A stretch of DNA of 64,000 bases. Source: Lineus longissimus. Lineage: Eukaryota; Nemertea; Pilidiophora; Heteronemertea; Lineidae. Made by a program: the position numbers and the translations under genes. Shown here in pieces: positions 1 through 9,184 of the stretch. The stretch lies in assembly GCF_910592395.1 (NCBI RefSeq), contig NC_088313.1, positions 9,548,501 through 9,612,500 on the forward strand. Direction: 5' to 3'. Within the stretch, counting starts at the first letter, position 1. Every line of letters begins with the position of its first letter. The notes under the pieces are model-generated. The model saw only the letters and a program-made list of their open reading frames with translations. It made no database searches and was not told the origin of the DNA.

Positions 1-984
1 CAATACCTCTCCAAATATGTAGGCCTACTTGAGAGTAAAAAACATGCACTCGTCTAATAGATAGGCCTGGACCCTCCAACCTATGAATATTCATTAGTGG
101 TCTTGTCTCAAATGCTGCTTTTCCACCTCGAGACAGCCATTTATTCACAAATAGCTCATCTTAGGACACGTACCCAACGGGAGACAAGATTTACGCCCAC
201 ACCAGTAACTTAAACCATCCTGGCGCTAATCGCTGGCTGATATCGAGTACATCACCAGTCTGCACCATCTTGGTTTTCCGAGAATTGGTTTAGCATTGTG
301 GACGCCTGTACATCATGAACATGGTTACATAGTTCCGTTTTCAAGAAGTATTACACTCATGAAAAAAAAGTCTTATTCACAAACCAGCAGCCCATTTACA
401 CCAAACCCACAACATACCAGCACCCACACAATCCGATTTTTATACCTCGAACAGCCCGCGCCTCGGGTATATGCTAGTATGTTCAATGCCACTGTTCACA
501 CGGTACAACGACGTATATGCGATTGTACGAAAGATACTACGTTTCTGGTTGAGTAGAAAAGTCTGTAAGATGGACATAATCAAGGATTCCCAGAATATAT
601 CATCCTTTATTGATACATTTTATTGTTATATCAATACTTTTGTAAACACTTAATCTAATAACTAGACTTTTTACCTTCAATCGCAGATTGCTATGTTTTG
701 AATGCCTCAGAATAATTAAAGTCTTCAAATATACGAGAGATTTACAAAAGGTACAGTACTAACATTTATAGGACCCCTCAAAAATAACAGTATCATTGAT
801 TTACTGTAATTTTGTTTGAAAATTTGCCACTTATAAATTTTGGATTAAAAGCCCCGGGACCAAGAACAAAACAACACCGACAGTTCGATTCAGGAATATC
901 ATCCCACATCTGCATGATTGTTTTGTTAGCAGATTTGACTAGTAGTGTGGTCAGACACTTAATTAGCTCCCGTTGATGTGACGT
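1..984. other. Intergenic, no gene recognised
   Basis: AT-rich sequence with only short open frames (for example 296-556 and 471-653) that show no family motif, no low-complexity structure and no splice-site-bounded coding signal I can support. It lies downstream (3') of the minus-strand LINE that ends near 985-997. Confidence 0.5.
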
Positions 985-2740
985 CATCACTATGTTTGAA
1001 TGAATGAAATTAACTTTTATATAGCGCCTTTCCCACTGCATACAATATTCAAAAGCGCTCATCACACTCCAAAATATTCTTGGAATAGGACAGTTTTCAA
1101 GTTCTTTTTGAAAGTGTTCGAGTCACTTTCTTTCCTCAAGTCATGAGCTAGCGCGTTCCACATTCGAGGGGCATGCACTGAGAATGCCCTTGCCCCAAAT
1201 GTTACTAGCCTGAATGGACGCTCAATGAGAAGATGCTGTGTCTCAGAACGGAGTGATCGGGTGGTAGTGTACGGGCAAATGAGTTCGTTGATGTAGAGAG
1301 GCGCCAGGCTGTTCACAGCCTTGAATGTGAACACCATCAATTTAAACTCAATCCGTTTCCGAACTGGCAACCAGTGTAGTTGCATCAGGATCGGGGTAAT
1401 ATGTTCCCATGGTTTGGTCCTGGTGACCAAACGCGCAGCACGGTTCTGAATAAGTTGCAATCTATCCAGTGACGATTCAGCGATTCCCGCAAGGGTACTA
1501 TTGCCATAGTCGAGTCTGGTCAGATCCTTTGTGAGCAGCTTTCTCACGATCCCAATGTTACGGAGGTGGAAGGAGGCAGAACTAACAACACTCCTCACAT
1601 GAGCATCCATAGACAATGCAGAGTCGAATAGAACACCAAGGTTTCTTATTGGCACTTTTGACAGTATAATGACATTGCCAGCGACATTTATGGACTGTAA
1701 GTCCAATTTCTGAAGCGCCTGACGCGTACCAAACAGTGATGCTTCTGTTTTGTCAGCGTTTCCCTTGAGCAAATTGTCGTGGAACCACTCATGGATTGCA
1801 GTCAACCTTTCCTCTAGCACACAGCACTGACTTCGGATATTAGCACTTATAAGCACATGGAGAGCCATAGACTTGCTTATCATCTGCAAAACCATGCCGT
1901 TCGGCAGGGCTCCCCTTTAGTAGTTCTCCAAGTGGGAGAATGTAAATTAGGAACAGTAACGGCCCGAGAACAGACCCCTGCGGAACACCGTAACGAAGCA
2001 CCTTTGCCGCTGATTTGCTGCCATTAATCACAACATGTTGGACCCGTCCCGAAAGATACGATCGAAACCATTCCAATGCTGTTCCTCGAATTCCAAGGAG
2101 ATCATGCATTCTGGCGAGTAATATTTCATGGTCGACCGTGTCGAAGGCCGCACTGAGGTCCAATAGGACGAGGATGGCAGCACCATGATCGTCGACCATA
2201 CAGCGAATGTCGTTTTGTATGCGAAGGAGAGCGGTCTCGGTACTGTGACCCACCTTATACGCAGATTGGAAGACGTCGTGGAGGTTATGAGAGGTCCTAT
2301 AAGCATTTATGCGCGCAGTAACAACCCTTTCCAAGACCTTGGAGATGAATGAGAGGTTGCTCACTGGTCTGAAATTCTTTAAGACTTCAGGGTCGAGACT
2401 CGTCTTCTTGATCAAGGGTGTCACCAATGCTTGCTTCAGTATGTCTGGCACTGTTCCTTCCTCCATTGATCTGTTCACAATCACCTTGATAATCGGTAGT
2501 ATGGCTGCAATGGACGATTTGAGTAACCAAGTGGGTATGGGGTCAAGGTTGCTGGACTTCGTTGCTGAGCGGCTGATGACCTTCATCAGTTCCTCATCGT
2601 TCACAGGCTGGAGCGTATCCATAGAACACTGCAATGCAGGTGCCGTTTGTATTGGGTGCTCAGCTCTGACTCGATTGTTTGAGTGCTTAGGTTTCACAGA
2701 TGAGTTACGTGTAAATATTTTAACAAAGAACATAAGCCAT
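985..2740 (-). mobile_element. 5'-truncated L2/CR1-like LINE
   Basis: Reading on the minus strand, a reverse transcriptase ORF (2733 down to 1840) passes by a frameshift into its C-terminal part (1895 to 1062), followed by a short 3' UTR. The 3' end carries a paired GCGCTTTTGA / AAGGCGCTATATAAAA signature (about 1060-1005) and an ATTCATTC-type tail near 1000. Paired GCGC(T/C)..GCGCTATA tails are typical of L2-like and related LINEs. The element is truncated at its 5' end near 2735: the endonuclease domain is absent. The same 3' signature occurs in the plus-strand LINE at 40712-42249, so both belong to one broad group. Confidence 0.85.
1062..2733 (-). pseudogene. LINE reverse transcriptase, frameshifted
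   Basis: The N-terminal part (2733-1840) starts with a linker and holds the RT fingers and palm: FRPVSNLSFISKVLERVV, then motif A LVLLDLSAAFDTVDH with its catalytic Asp, motif B GVPQGSVLGPLLF, and motif C read as FADDKQVY, where the usual Thr after the catalytic Asp pair is Lys. Near 1850-1895 the frame changes, and the 277-residue second part (1895-1062) holds the thumb and C-terminal domain, with NLGVLFDSALSM and a typical RAARLVTRTK...HWLPV block. The gene encodes RT for target-primed reverse transcription. The AP endonuclease that would precede it is missing, so this copy cannot move by itself. It is close in sequence style to the RT at 40712-42115 but clearly a different subfamily. Confidence 0.85.
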
Positions 2741-3911
2741 CTTTTATGTATTCATTATTATTGCACTTTTGATGAATGTTATATTATAGTATCCAGCCTA
2801 GAATAATATCCAAACATTTTGTAATATATACTTCGCTTTGACTGTGTAATTGGAACTTGATTTTTGAAGAAATGGCTGTTGCCGTACGAACACTGTGTTT
2901 AAAAGTCTAATCTGGACCCAGAGATCATTAGATTAAGGGATAAATGAGCCATAATCAAGTGAGTAAAGGATCCTAGTTTCGATTTGGACTGTTGATTTCC
3001 GTGTGATTTGCGTATATACTCAAATTGTGTTCTTTCTTTATCGCAGATCAGTCCTCTCTCTATCATCAATGTACAATGCCAGATACTTAGACGCTGTTGT
3101 TGAAGACTCGATTAATTAACGCCCCAGTTCACACGTTTCTAACCCGTCTTCCGTGTTATATCTCTGAAGAAAACACGTCGCCAATTACAGACTGGGACCA
3201 CTTTTATGTAGTAAATACCGCCATTAGTCGATATTTGGGAATGACGACGTCATTACAGTAATAATCAATCAGACGTTAGCAATAATCTGGATCATAAGCC
3301 CCTAGTAATTCATCAATAATATCTCGTTGAGTAGTCAACATTGAACAATGTGTGGGAATAAACACTGTCATGTTTCATGATCAATTATTGATATTGCGCA
3401 TGCCTGCTCGTGACTTCAATTCTGATTGAAAATGCGAATTTTGATACAGACATTTATGACACGTCTCTCAATTTATGGTCGTGTAAAACGTACATTAGCC
3501 TATGTGCTGCAATTTACACACAATATATTTTTGATATTAGATACTTTCTGTGCATCCATATCTCAGGTATGCAACTTTAAAAGATAAAAAAGATTACCCG
3601 TAAAAAACAAGTGATGATTTCGCTACCTCGAGCGAATCATATGGCGCAGAATCGAAAGATTATGCGATATTGTTGTTAATTAAAGTTGTCTTTTTTTAAT
3701 TTATTCAAATTCACTATGCCATATAAAAATGTACATGAACATGAAACATATATTTACAAAAATACAGCATGCCACAGTAGGGACAGTTGACTGCCCTTAA
3801 AATACAAAAATAACGTTGATAAAGCACAATAAGTTAGTTGGACGACCCAGAGCACAGCGACAAAAGCTTGTCCAAGTGCATGTGTTCTGTACATTAAAAG
3901 AAGAAACTTGC
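2741..3911. other. Intergenic, no gene recognised
   Basis: No open frame with family resemblance on either strand, and no clear tandem or inverted repeat. AT-rich throughout, with scattered short palindromes only. Confidence 0.45.
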
Positions 3912-4195
3912 TTATTTGTAAAGGTCCATGACCATGCGTTTAAAACATTCATGATTAAAACTACTTAAAGCTTTAAATGGCAACTGGTTCCAGGGCTTTA
4001 CAGTACGATTAAAAAAAGAAGTATAAAAAGTTTCGGTGCGACACAACGGACTTTTTAGAAGTATATGATCACCTCTTCTAGTATAAAAAGTAACACAATA
4101 CTCAACTGGAACACTACATTTACCGGTTAGGCAGTTGTGTAAAAAATACAGGTCTAAAATCTCGCGTCTGAACGTCCATGCCAGGCCAGACTCCT
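3912..4195 (-). pseudogene. LINE reverse transcriptase C-terminal fragment
   Basis: A 109-residue minus-strand frame reading through ILDLYFLHNCLTGKC and SFFNRTVKPWNQLPFKALSS. Phrases of the type 'FFNRTVKPWNQLP' are characteristic of the extreme C-terminal domain of CR1/Jockey-type LINE proteins, where 'R...WN.LP' precedes the stop. Everything upstream (RT palm) is missing: at about 4196-4200 the sequence switches to a different LINE fragment on the opposite strand. This is a junction between two LINE remnants. Confidence 0.6.
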
Positions 4196-5312
4196 TAGCA
4201 CAACAAAACGACGATCTTGAGCAACGCTCAAGACTCAACAACTCAGGATCGCTGGCATCCCTGAAACACCGGCTGTGGACACTGACACCATCGTGGTTGA
4301 CCTTGCGAACAGCATCGGCCTGAACTTCACATCATACGAAATATGTCGAAGCCACAGAGTTGGCCCAAAGCATAGAAATCCAAACCGCAACATCATTGTC
4401 CGATTCATTAGTTATAATGCGCGACGCCATTTCTACTACAACAAGTACAAACTTCCCCGGGGAATTTACGTGAGGGGGGACCTTACACGCACCCGTGACG
4501 AACTCTTCTATCAGTGCAGGTGCCTCAAAAAGGATCGTCAGATCGTACGGACGAAAACAGCCGACGGTGCCATCCTGGTCGAAACGTTGGAAGGTAGATC
4601 GGTCCGCATCACAAAGCAAGCCGACCTCGACGCGATTGGAGTACAACTTTCCAATAGGCCTACTTCTACCAATAGAACCGGTGTAATGTTTTTGAGTGTT
4701 TCTATTTTTGAGTGTTTCCCCTCATTGTTTGGGAACGCTAAAAGATAGATTGACAAGTTTTTCTGTGTTTCCCCCTATTGAAAAGTCATGGTCTCTCTAG
4801 CTGCCTATTGTTTGGAAACACTGACACATGGGAAACAACCACAGATGTTACACCGGCATCAACACCTCTCGTGCGAACCAACAGCCAACCCAACAAAGAG
4901 CCGCAGGCCTCAACACCTCTCGTGTGAACCAACAACCAGCCTAACAGGGAGCCGCAGGCCGTCTCTACCCTGCAAAAAACGTTTCTCTGACTACGAAGCC
5001 GACGAGCAAGAAAGTAAAGCCAAAGAAGACTGGTAAGTCATCCCGACATCTGCCATCAAATCCAGCGGAAACACCGGCTACATCAACTGCCTGGGTTCCG
5101 TCACAGATCCACGTGATCGACAGCGTACCATCGCTCCAATCCACTCCAGCAGAGGAAACAGCTGAATCATCTAATGACAGTGCCCCAGCAAAAGCCAAAC
5201 CGAAGACAATGGTTCAGACAGAGCTGCCCTCATCCTTCTCCCAACCAGGACCATTGTCCCTGTCTGCTGACCAGCTCCAGGAGGAACCAACAGTAAACAT
5301 CAACCAGGCTTA
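4196..5312 (+). pseudogene. LINE ORF1-like (L1-ORF1p type) fragment
   Basis: The frame begins with a coiled-coil-end motif DDLEQRSRLNN, has a one-base loss near 4241, then continues at 4275-4748 as a domain with SHRVGPKHRNPNRNIIVRF, YNARRHFYYNKYKL and RGIYVRGDLTRTRDELF. This order (DLEQRSR.NNLR..G, RSHRVG...R.IIV.F, ...DLT..R..L) is that of the L1-ORF1p-like RRM (Transposase_22-like) nucleic-acid-binding domain of LINE ORF1 proteins, which coats LINE RNA. After 4748 the frame is broken by the 51-bp tandem repeat at 4860-4961 and resumes at 5113-5313 as a Ser/Pro/Glu-rich tail ending in a stop. The N-terminal region is absent. Confidence 0.65.
4860..4961. repeat. 51-bp tandem duplication
   Basis: Two adjacent 51-bp units, each starting CAACACCTCTCGTG and ending in GAGCCGCAGGC, at 4860-4910 and 4911-4961, lie inside the ORF1-like tail region. 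51 is a multiple of three, so the duplication keeps frame; the break in the frame must come from another lesion nearby. Confidence 0.85.
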
Positions 5313-5539
5313 GTGCCTCCGTTTGACTCTTCCGTGTTCTTTGGACTCTTATGTGCTTACTTTGCTTTCGCCACTAATCAGACCCATGACAGTTCCTCAC
5401 GGATTTGCCTCGGCAAGACAATCCGTGGCGCATCTACTTCTCTGAACTTTATCGGATAACTTTAAGTGATATCATATATATTCAAAATCTTCTACTGTTC
5501 AAGTGAAAATAACTCGAAAACCTTGATTACTTGTCAACA

Positions 5540-5640
5540 CACAATGTGAGTATCTCTCCTTGTCAAGAAACATGGTTCAAGGACTATCAAGGGTTAGGAT
5601 TTAAAGCATACACAAATCAATATTTGGCACTGTGCCAAAA
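5540..5640 (+). pseudogene. LINE endonuclease N-terminal remnant
   Basis: One plus frame reads SPCQETWFKDYQGLGFKAY. 'CLQETWL' followed by a short variable loop is the first metal-binding Glu region of AP-type LINE endonucleases. It sits about 230 bp beyond the ORF1-like stop at 5312, which is where an ORF2 would start. After about 5640 the similarity stops. I read it as the truncated 5' end of the same LINE's ORF2. Confidence 0.45.
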
Positions 5641-6820
5641 TTTATCCGCAAGGCTACCATGTCCTACTCCTTTTAATCCAGCCGTGTATCTTACTGGTTA
5701 AATCGTAATTGTACTCAGTGAGCACCACGCTGAACCACAAAAGAGACCCTACATAGTGACTATAAACAAGTGCTCACATTTCCACATTTTTTTCCACACT
5801 GACTAAAACATTCGAATATTTCTCAATCAGTACTGTTGTATAAATACTGTGATGTCGCATGAATGTCTCATGTCAACGGGTATTATCATCACCCGTGTCT
5901 GACCCTTTGATCTAAGTTCTGTGCAAGTAACTCTTTATTTTCATAGTTACATGCTGATAAATCTTACTGAAATCAAACCTCCTACTCGCTCTGCATGTAT
6001 AAGGCATAATTAATCTAGACGCAATGGTCCCGGAACCGCCGACAGGCGGCACCACCTCACGACGAAGGCTTTTGCGGACCGCTTCAAATGGTTTCATAAG
6101 TCATATTCCTGGTTGTGGATTTCGACCTCCAGTTATCTATGATAGAACCCGCTCCAATCGGTTTAACCGCATGGAATAGTTAGCAAAATAATTTTCAAGG
6201 TAGTTTACGGTGAAAAGGAGCGCGGACGAAATTTGACTTAGAAGAAAAAAAGGATTTTATCGGTGAATATCAAAACTGATGACGCGTCCGAAATTGTGAA
6301 CTGATAATTTTAAGCAAGATCCGATGACGACGCAGACATTGCACAATTTTGTGACGTTGCACCACACACGATTTTATGACGTTGTACACCTCGTGTATGC
6401 ACGTGTATGCTCATGTCATCGTGCGGTAAAATATGACAGCCACAGCGGCCGGTACTTTCGGTGTTTGCGCCTTGTAACTGGTAAGTTTGTGGAAAGAGCC
6501 ATGTTTCAAGTGACATAAGCCATTAGGAATGCGTGTGTATTCTTTGGGCGGCTTGTAGTAATTAATGACACCGAGCTTGAAGTCAAGTAAGTAGTACTAT
6601 AGTGTGGGCCTAGGCCCGACCGGCATTCACTCTGCTCATTTCATGATTTGGTCAACGATTTGAAGCAGCCGTATCATACCCAAAAACATTCACAAGTGCA
6701 ATGTTTCATGCCAGAAAGTTCCACAACATGACATGCACCAAACTTCTTGCAATTATGAAGTCAGTGCATACAGCACATTCCAGTGCCCAAATGCAGCAGG
6801 GACAAAATCACATCAATGCA
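5641..6820. other. Intergenic, no gene recognised
   Basis: No coding frame of known type. There is a small imperfect palindrome around GAACCGCCGACAGGCGGC near 6034. Short frames at 6310-6518 on both strands overlap each other and carry no motif. Confidence 0.4.
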
Positions 6821-6867
6821 TCCTTCTTCTCGTCAACCACAACTGTCCGATATTCCACGACATTTCT

Positions 6868-7123
6868 ATCTGAATGTGAGTACAAACAGAACCAATCAAC
6901 TTGTATCCGCTTCATCCATTTAACATCTGCAGCACAATGTGAGAGGACGCATTGCCTTCATAAGCAATGCATCCTCTCACCTCTCACCTCCAAACCTCAA
7001 ACTGTCCAAATAAAACTTTCCCTTTTTACAAACTCTACAACAAAACTGAATGTCAGTATAAACAGCTCCTAATCAACTCATATAACCTTAAATCACTTTA
7101 CATGTGCAGTATCGTGTGAGAGC
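6868..7123. repeat. Diverged ~178-bp tandem duplication
   Basis: The stretch 6868-6945 (CTGAATGTGAGTACAAACAG ... CAATGTGAGAG) recurs in diverged form at 7046-7123 (CTGAATGTCAGTATAAACAG ... TCGTGTGAGAG), a spacing of about 178 bp. It lies just upstream of the 85-bp array that precedes the CR1 ORF and may be the outer part of the same 5' UTR. Confidence 0.55.
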
Positions 7124-7379
7124 TTCCACATCATTAAAGCCCTATGATCACCACAGGAGAAAAACCATCCACCATTGCCACCCCAAACCCACAAATACAA
7201 CCCTACAAGTCGAGAACACCCTCCATATGGCCAAACTCACTGCTCCTTACTAAATAAGCTCAAATAACCAAACCCAGCTTGTTCCGAAAACTCTGGGTAC
7301 GTATTAACCTGTAAATAGCTCTGTGGCTAATACCAGCCGACCCGTACAGAAGACCTAGTCATACACCTTTGTACTTCAC

Positions 7380-7735
7380 CTGCATAATGTGGCCTTCCTT
7401 TGGCCAAATCATGAATGTGACGCCATACCAATATCTCTCATTATCGCAGTCAGAAATTGATTACACTTGTATCTGTGGCCTTCCCTTGGCTAAATCATGA
7501 ATGTGACGTCACACCAATATATCTCATTATCGCAGACAGTATTGTTAACACTTGTATCTGTGGCCTGTATCTGTGGCCTGCCCTTGGCTTAATTTATGAA
7601 TGTGACCCCACATCAATATCTATCATTATAGCAGTCAAAAAAGTAACACTTGTATCTATGGCCTTTCTTGGGGGCTAAATTACGTATGTGACGCCATATC
7701 AATATCTCTCTTTATCGTAGCCAGCAATGTAGCAA
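7380..7735 (+). repeat. 5' UTR tandem monomers (~85 bp x 4)
   Basis: Four diverged copies of a unit containing TGTGGCCTTCCCTTGGC, AAATCATGAATGTGACG, CACCAATATCTCTCATTATCGCAG and a TTAACACTTGTATC-like link begin near 7388, 7474, 7575 and 7660. The third copy has a small internal duplication of CTGTATCTGTGGC. Tandem monomers at the 5' end of a LINE usually carry its internal promoter (as in mouse L1); that role here is inference. Confidence 0.7.
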
Positions 7736-8300
7736 TCGTAACTTCTCTTCGACCTGCCCCCTTTAACTTTTGAAACTCTTTTCCTTCTTGCGATCCAACT
7801 AAACTCTTCTCCTCGGCTATTAAAAATTTCAAACCAACTCATAAGATATTTGGCCTTCTTGGCCCATCCTCAGCACGAAACCTTTTGACTCTCATTAGCC
7901 AAAACTGCTACTAGTACCATCATCCAACACCTATTCAGCAGCCCAAGTTGTCACCCTGATAGAAACTATTTCGAACCCAGAAGCCACTAATTCCACACAA
8001 TTCTATATCATTATAGGTATCGTCTCCTATTCACTTTACATTACCACAAGACCTCACCATTCATACATTTAATCCTCCAAAAATAAGCACATGCAACCTC
8101 AACCACAATTACATGTACCAATTCCATGTTTACCAAAAACATGCTCTATCATCATTGTTCAACTTATCCGTCATCACAATCAATTTCATCGCGCCACAAC
8201 ATTAAAATCGTTATCCATTTCATCCATCCGACAAGGCCTACCGGCCCACTAACCACGATCACTTTCGCCACTCATCAACTGTCTCCCCCTATACAGGGCT
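7736..8300 (+). other. Probable LINE 5' leader, no ORF
   Basis: C/A-rich sequence between the tandem monomers and the first Met of the CR1 ORF. Only one short open frame (8126-8308) is present and has no recognisable feature. I treat it as the rest of the retrotransposon leader. Confidence 0.45.
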
Positions 8301-8696
8301 ATGCTTAGACGTTCTGCTTTCTACTTATTCGTTTTTTTGTCATTTATGCACCAATGTACCACACTTCATCCAGGCACGCGCCTGAAGCTAACCGTTTTAA
8401 CCCCTTCTCAATCCAGTCCTACATCACTCTCCAACAAATATCGCTCTTGTTCATCTCTTCGAAACGCAACATCAAGGCACTCCTTAAAACTAAACGGGAA
8501 ATTGAGCACAACCAGGTGTAACACATCCCCTGACACCATGCCCTCGTACATTCTGTATATATTACTCCTAGCTTCGCTAGCTTTCTCCGTACATTGCATT
8601 CTACTCGCCATTACTTCTCCATCGGAACATGCTGGGATTAGCGTCACGACAATCCCAACCACACACTTCAACTTTTCAAATCTAATCCTCTTATCA

Positions 8697-8723
8697 GGAG
8701 ACGTGGAATTAAATCCCGGGCCC
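8697..8723 (+). other. 2A ribosome-skipping motif
   Basis: Codons for G-D-V-E-L-N-P-G-P lie in frame with the CR1 ORF; skipping would fall between the last Gly and Pro (8720/8721). Upstream residues LILLS give the short hydrophobic/helical run that supports 2A activity. The released downstream product would start with Pro just before the endonuclease FSININ motif. Confidence 0.85.
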
Positions 8724-8967
8724 AAACTTTTCTCCATCAACATCAACAGCCTACGCAACAAAATCGACAACCTCTACGCGGAACTTCCACCTGACATCGA
8801 CATATTATGCATATCCGAAACCAGACTAGACAACTCCATCACATACCAGGATATCCTAGTACCAAGCTTCCATGACGTATTCCGAAAGGATCTGACCATT
8901 GCAAGTGGTGGAGTCTGCCTCCAGCTTTCCGACATCCTCATCGGCGAACGCCTAGATCACCTCGAAG

Positions 8968-8973
8968 AACCAG
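8968..8973. repeat. Polinton target-site duplication, left
   Basis: AACCAG immediately before the left terminus (AGTAGTATGG). Identical to 24115-24120. Six base pairs is the duplication length expected of Polinton integrase. Confidence 0.95.
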
Positions 8974-9099
8974 AGTAGTATGGTTCGTCAATAAGGACCA
9001 GCATTGAGGCGGTTCTTCTGAGGCGGTTCCTGCCTCTTACATCACGCGTTCCTCTGACGTCACAAGCATCAGTGGCCAGCATGACGTCAAAGCCAGCAT
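8974..9099 (+). repeat. Polinton left terminal inverted repeat
   Basis: AGTAGTATGGTTCGTCAATA at the left end matches in reverse complement the right end (23989-24114) nearly base for base to about 9099 (AGCCAGCAT). One or two mismatches are seen near the inner end. It contains two TGACGTCA palindromes. Confidence 0.93.
9055..9089. promoter_or_regulatory. Paired CRE-like palindromes in left TIR
   Basis: TGACGTCA occurs at 9055-9062 and 9082-9089, 27 bp apart, in the inner part of the terminal repeat and about 100 bp before the polymerase start. TGACGTCA is the consensus of CREB/ATF bZIP factors; promoter function is inference. Confidence 0.5.
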
Positions 9100-9184
9100 T
9101 CTTGTTGGCCACTTAATAATTTGATAATTGACTTGGAATAAGTAATGCTGGTGCCCAATGTGTCGAATCAATTCAGCCACAGCC

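Larger units (their letters stand above)
7380..8973 (+). mobile_element. CR1-type LINE with 2A motif, 5' half
   Basis: This is the 5' portion of a non-LTR retrotransposon: a tandem-monomer leader (7380-7735), a C-rich untranslated stretch, and the beginning of the main ORF at 8301. It is cut after 8973 by the Polinton and resumes at 24121. With the Polinton removed, the element spans about 4.9 kb, the expected size of a CR1. The true 5' end could lie further upstream, toward 6690. Confidence 0.75.
8301..8973 (+). pseudogene. CR1 ORF, N-terminal part with 2A and endonuclease start
   Basis: The protein opens with a hydrophobic stretch (FYLFVFLSFMHQC, residues 7-19) and a second one around residues 77-104 (ILYILLLASLAFSVHC). 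Residues 133-141 read GDVELNPGP, an exact D(V/I)ExNPGP 2A ribosome-skipping motif. Directly after it the AP endonuclease begins: FSININSLRNKIDNL, then DIDILCISETRLD with the metal-binding Glu. At codon 225 the frame enters the Polinton terminus and stops. Chosen start: first Met of the open frame at 8301; a second Met at 8539 lies before the second hydrophobic segment. 2A motifs are known from invertebrate APE-type LINEs, where they separate an N-terminal peptide from EN-RT. Interrupted, so not functional. Confidence 0.85.
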
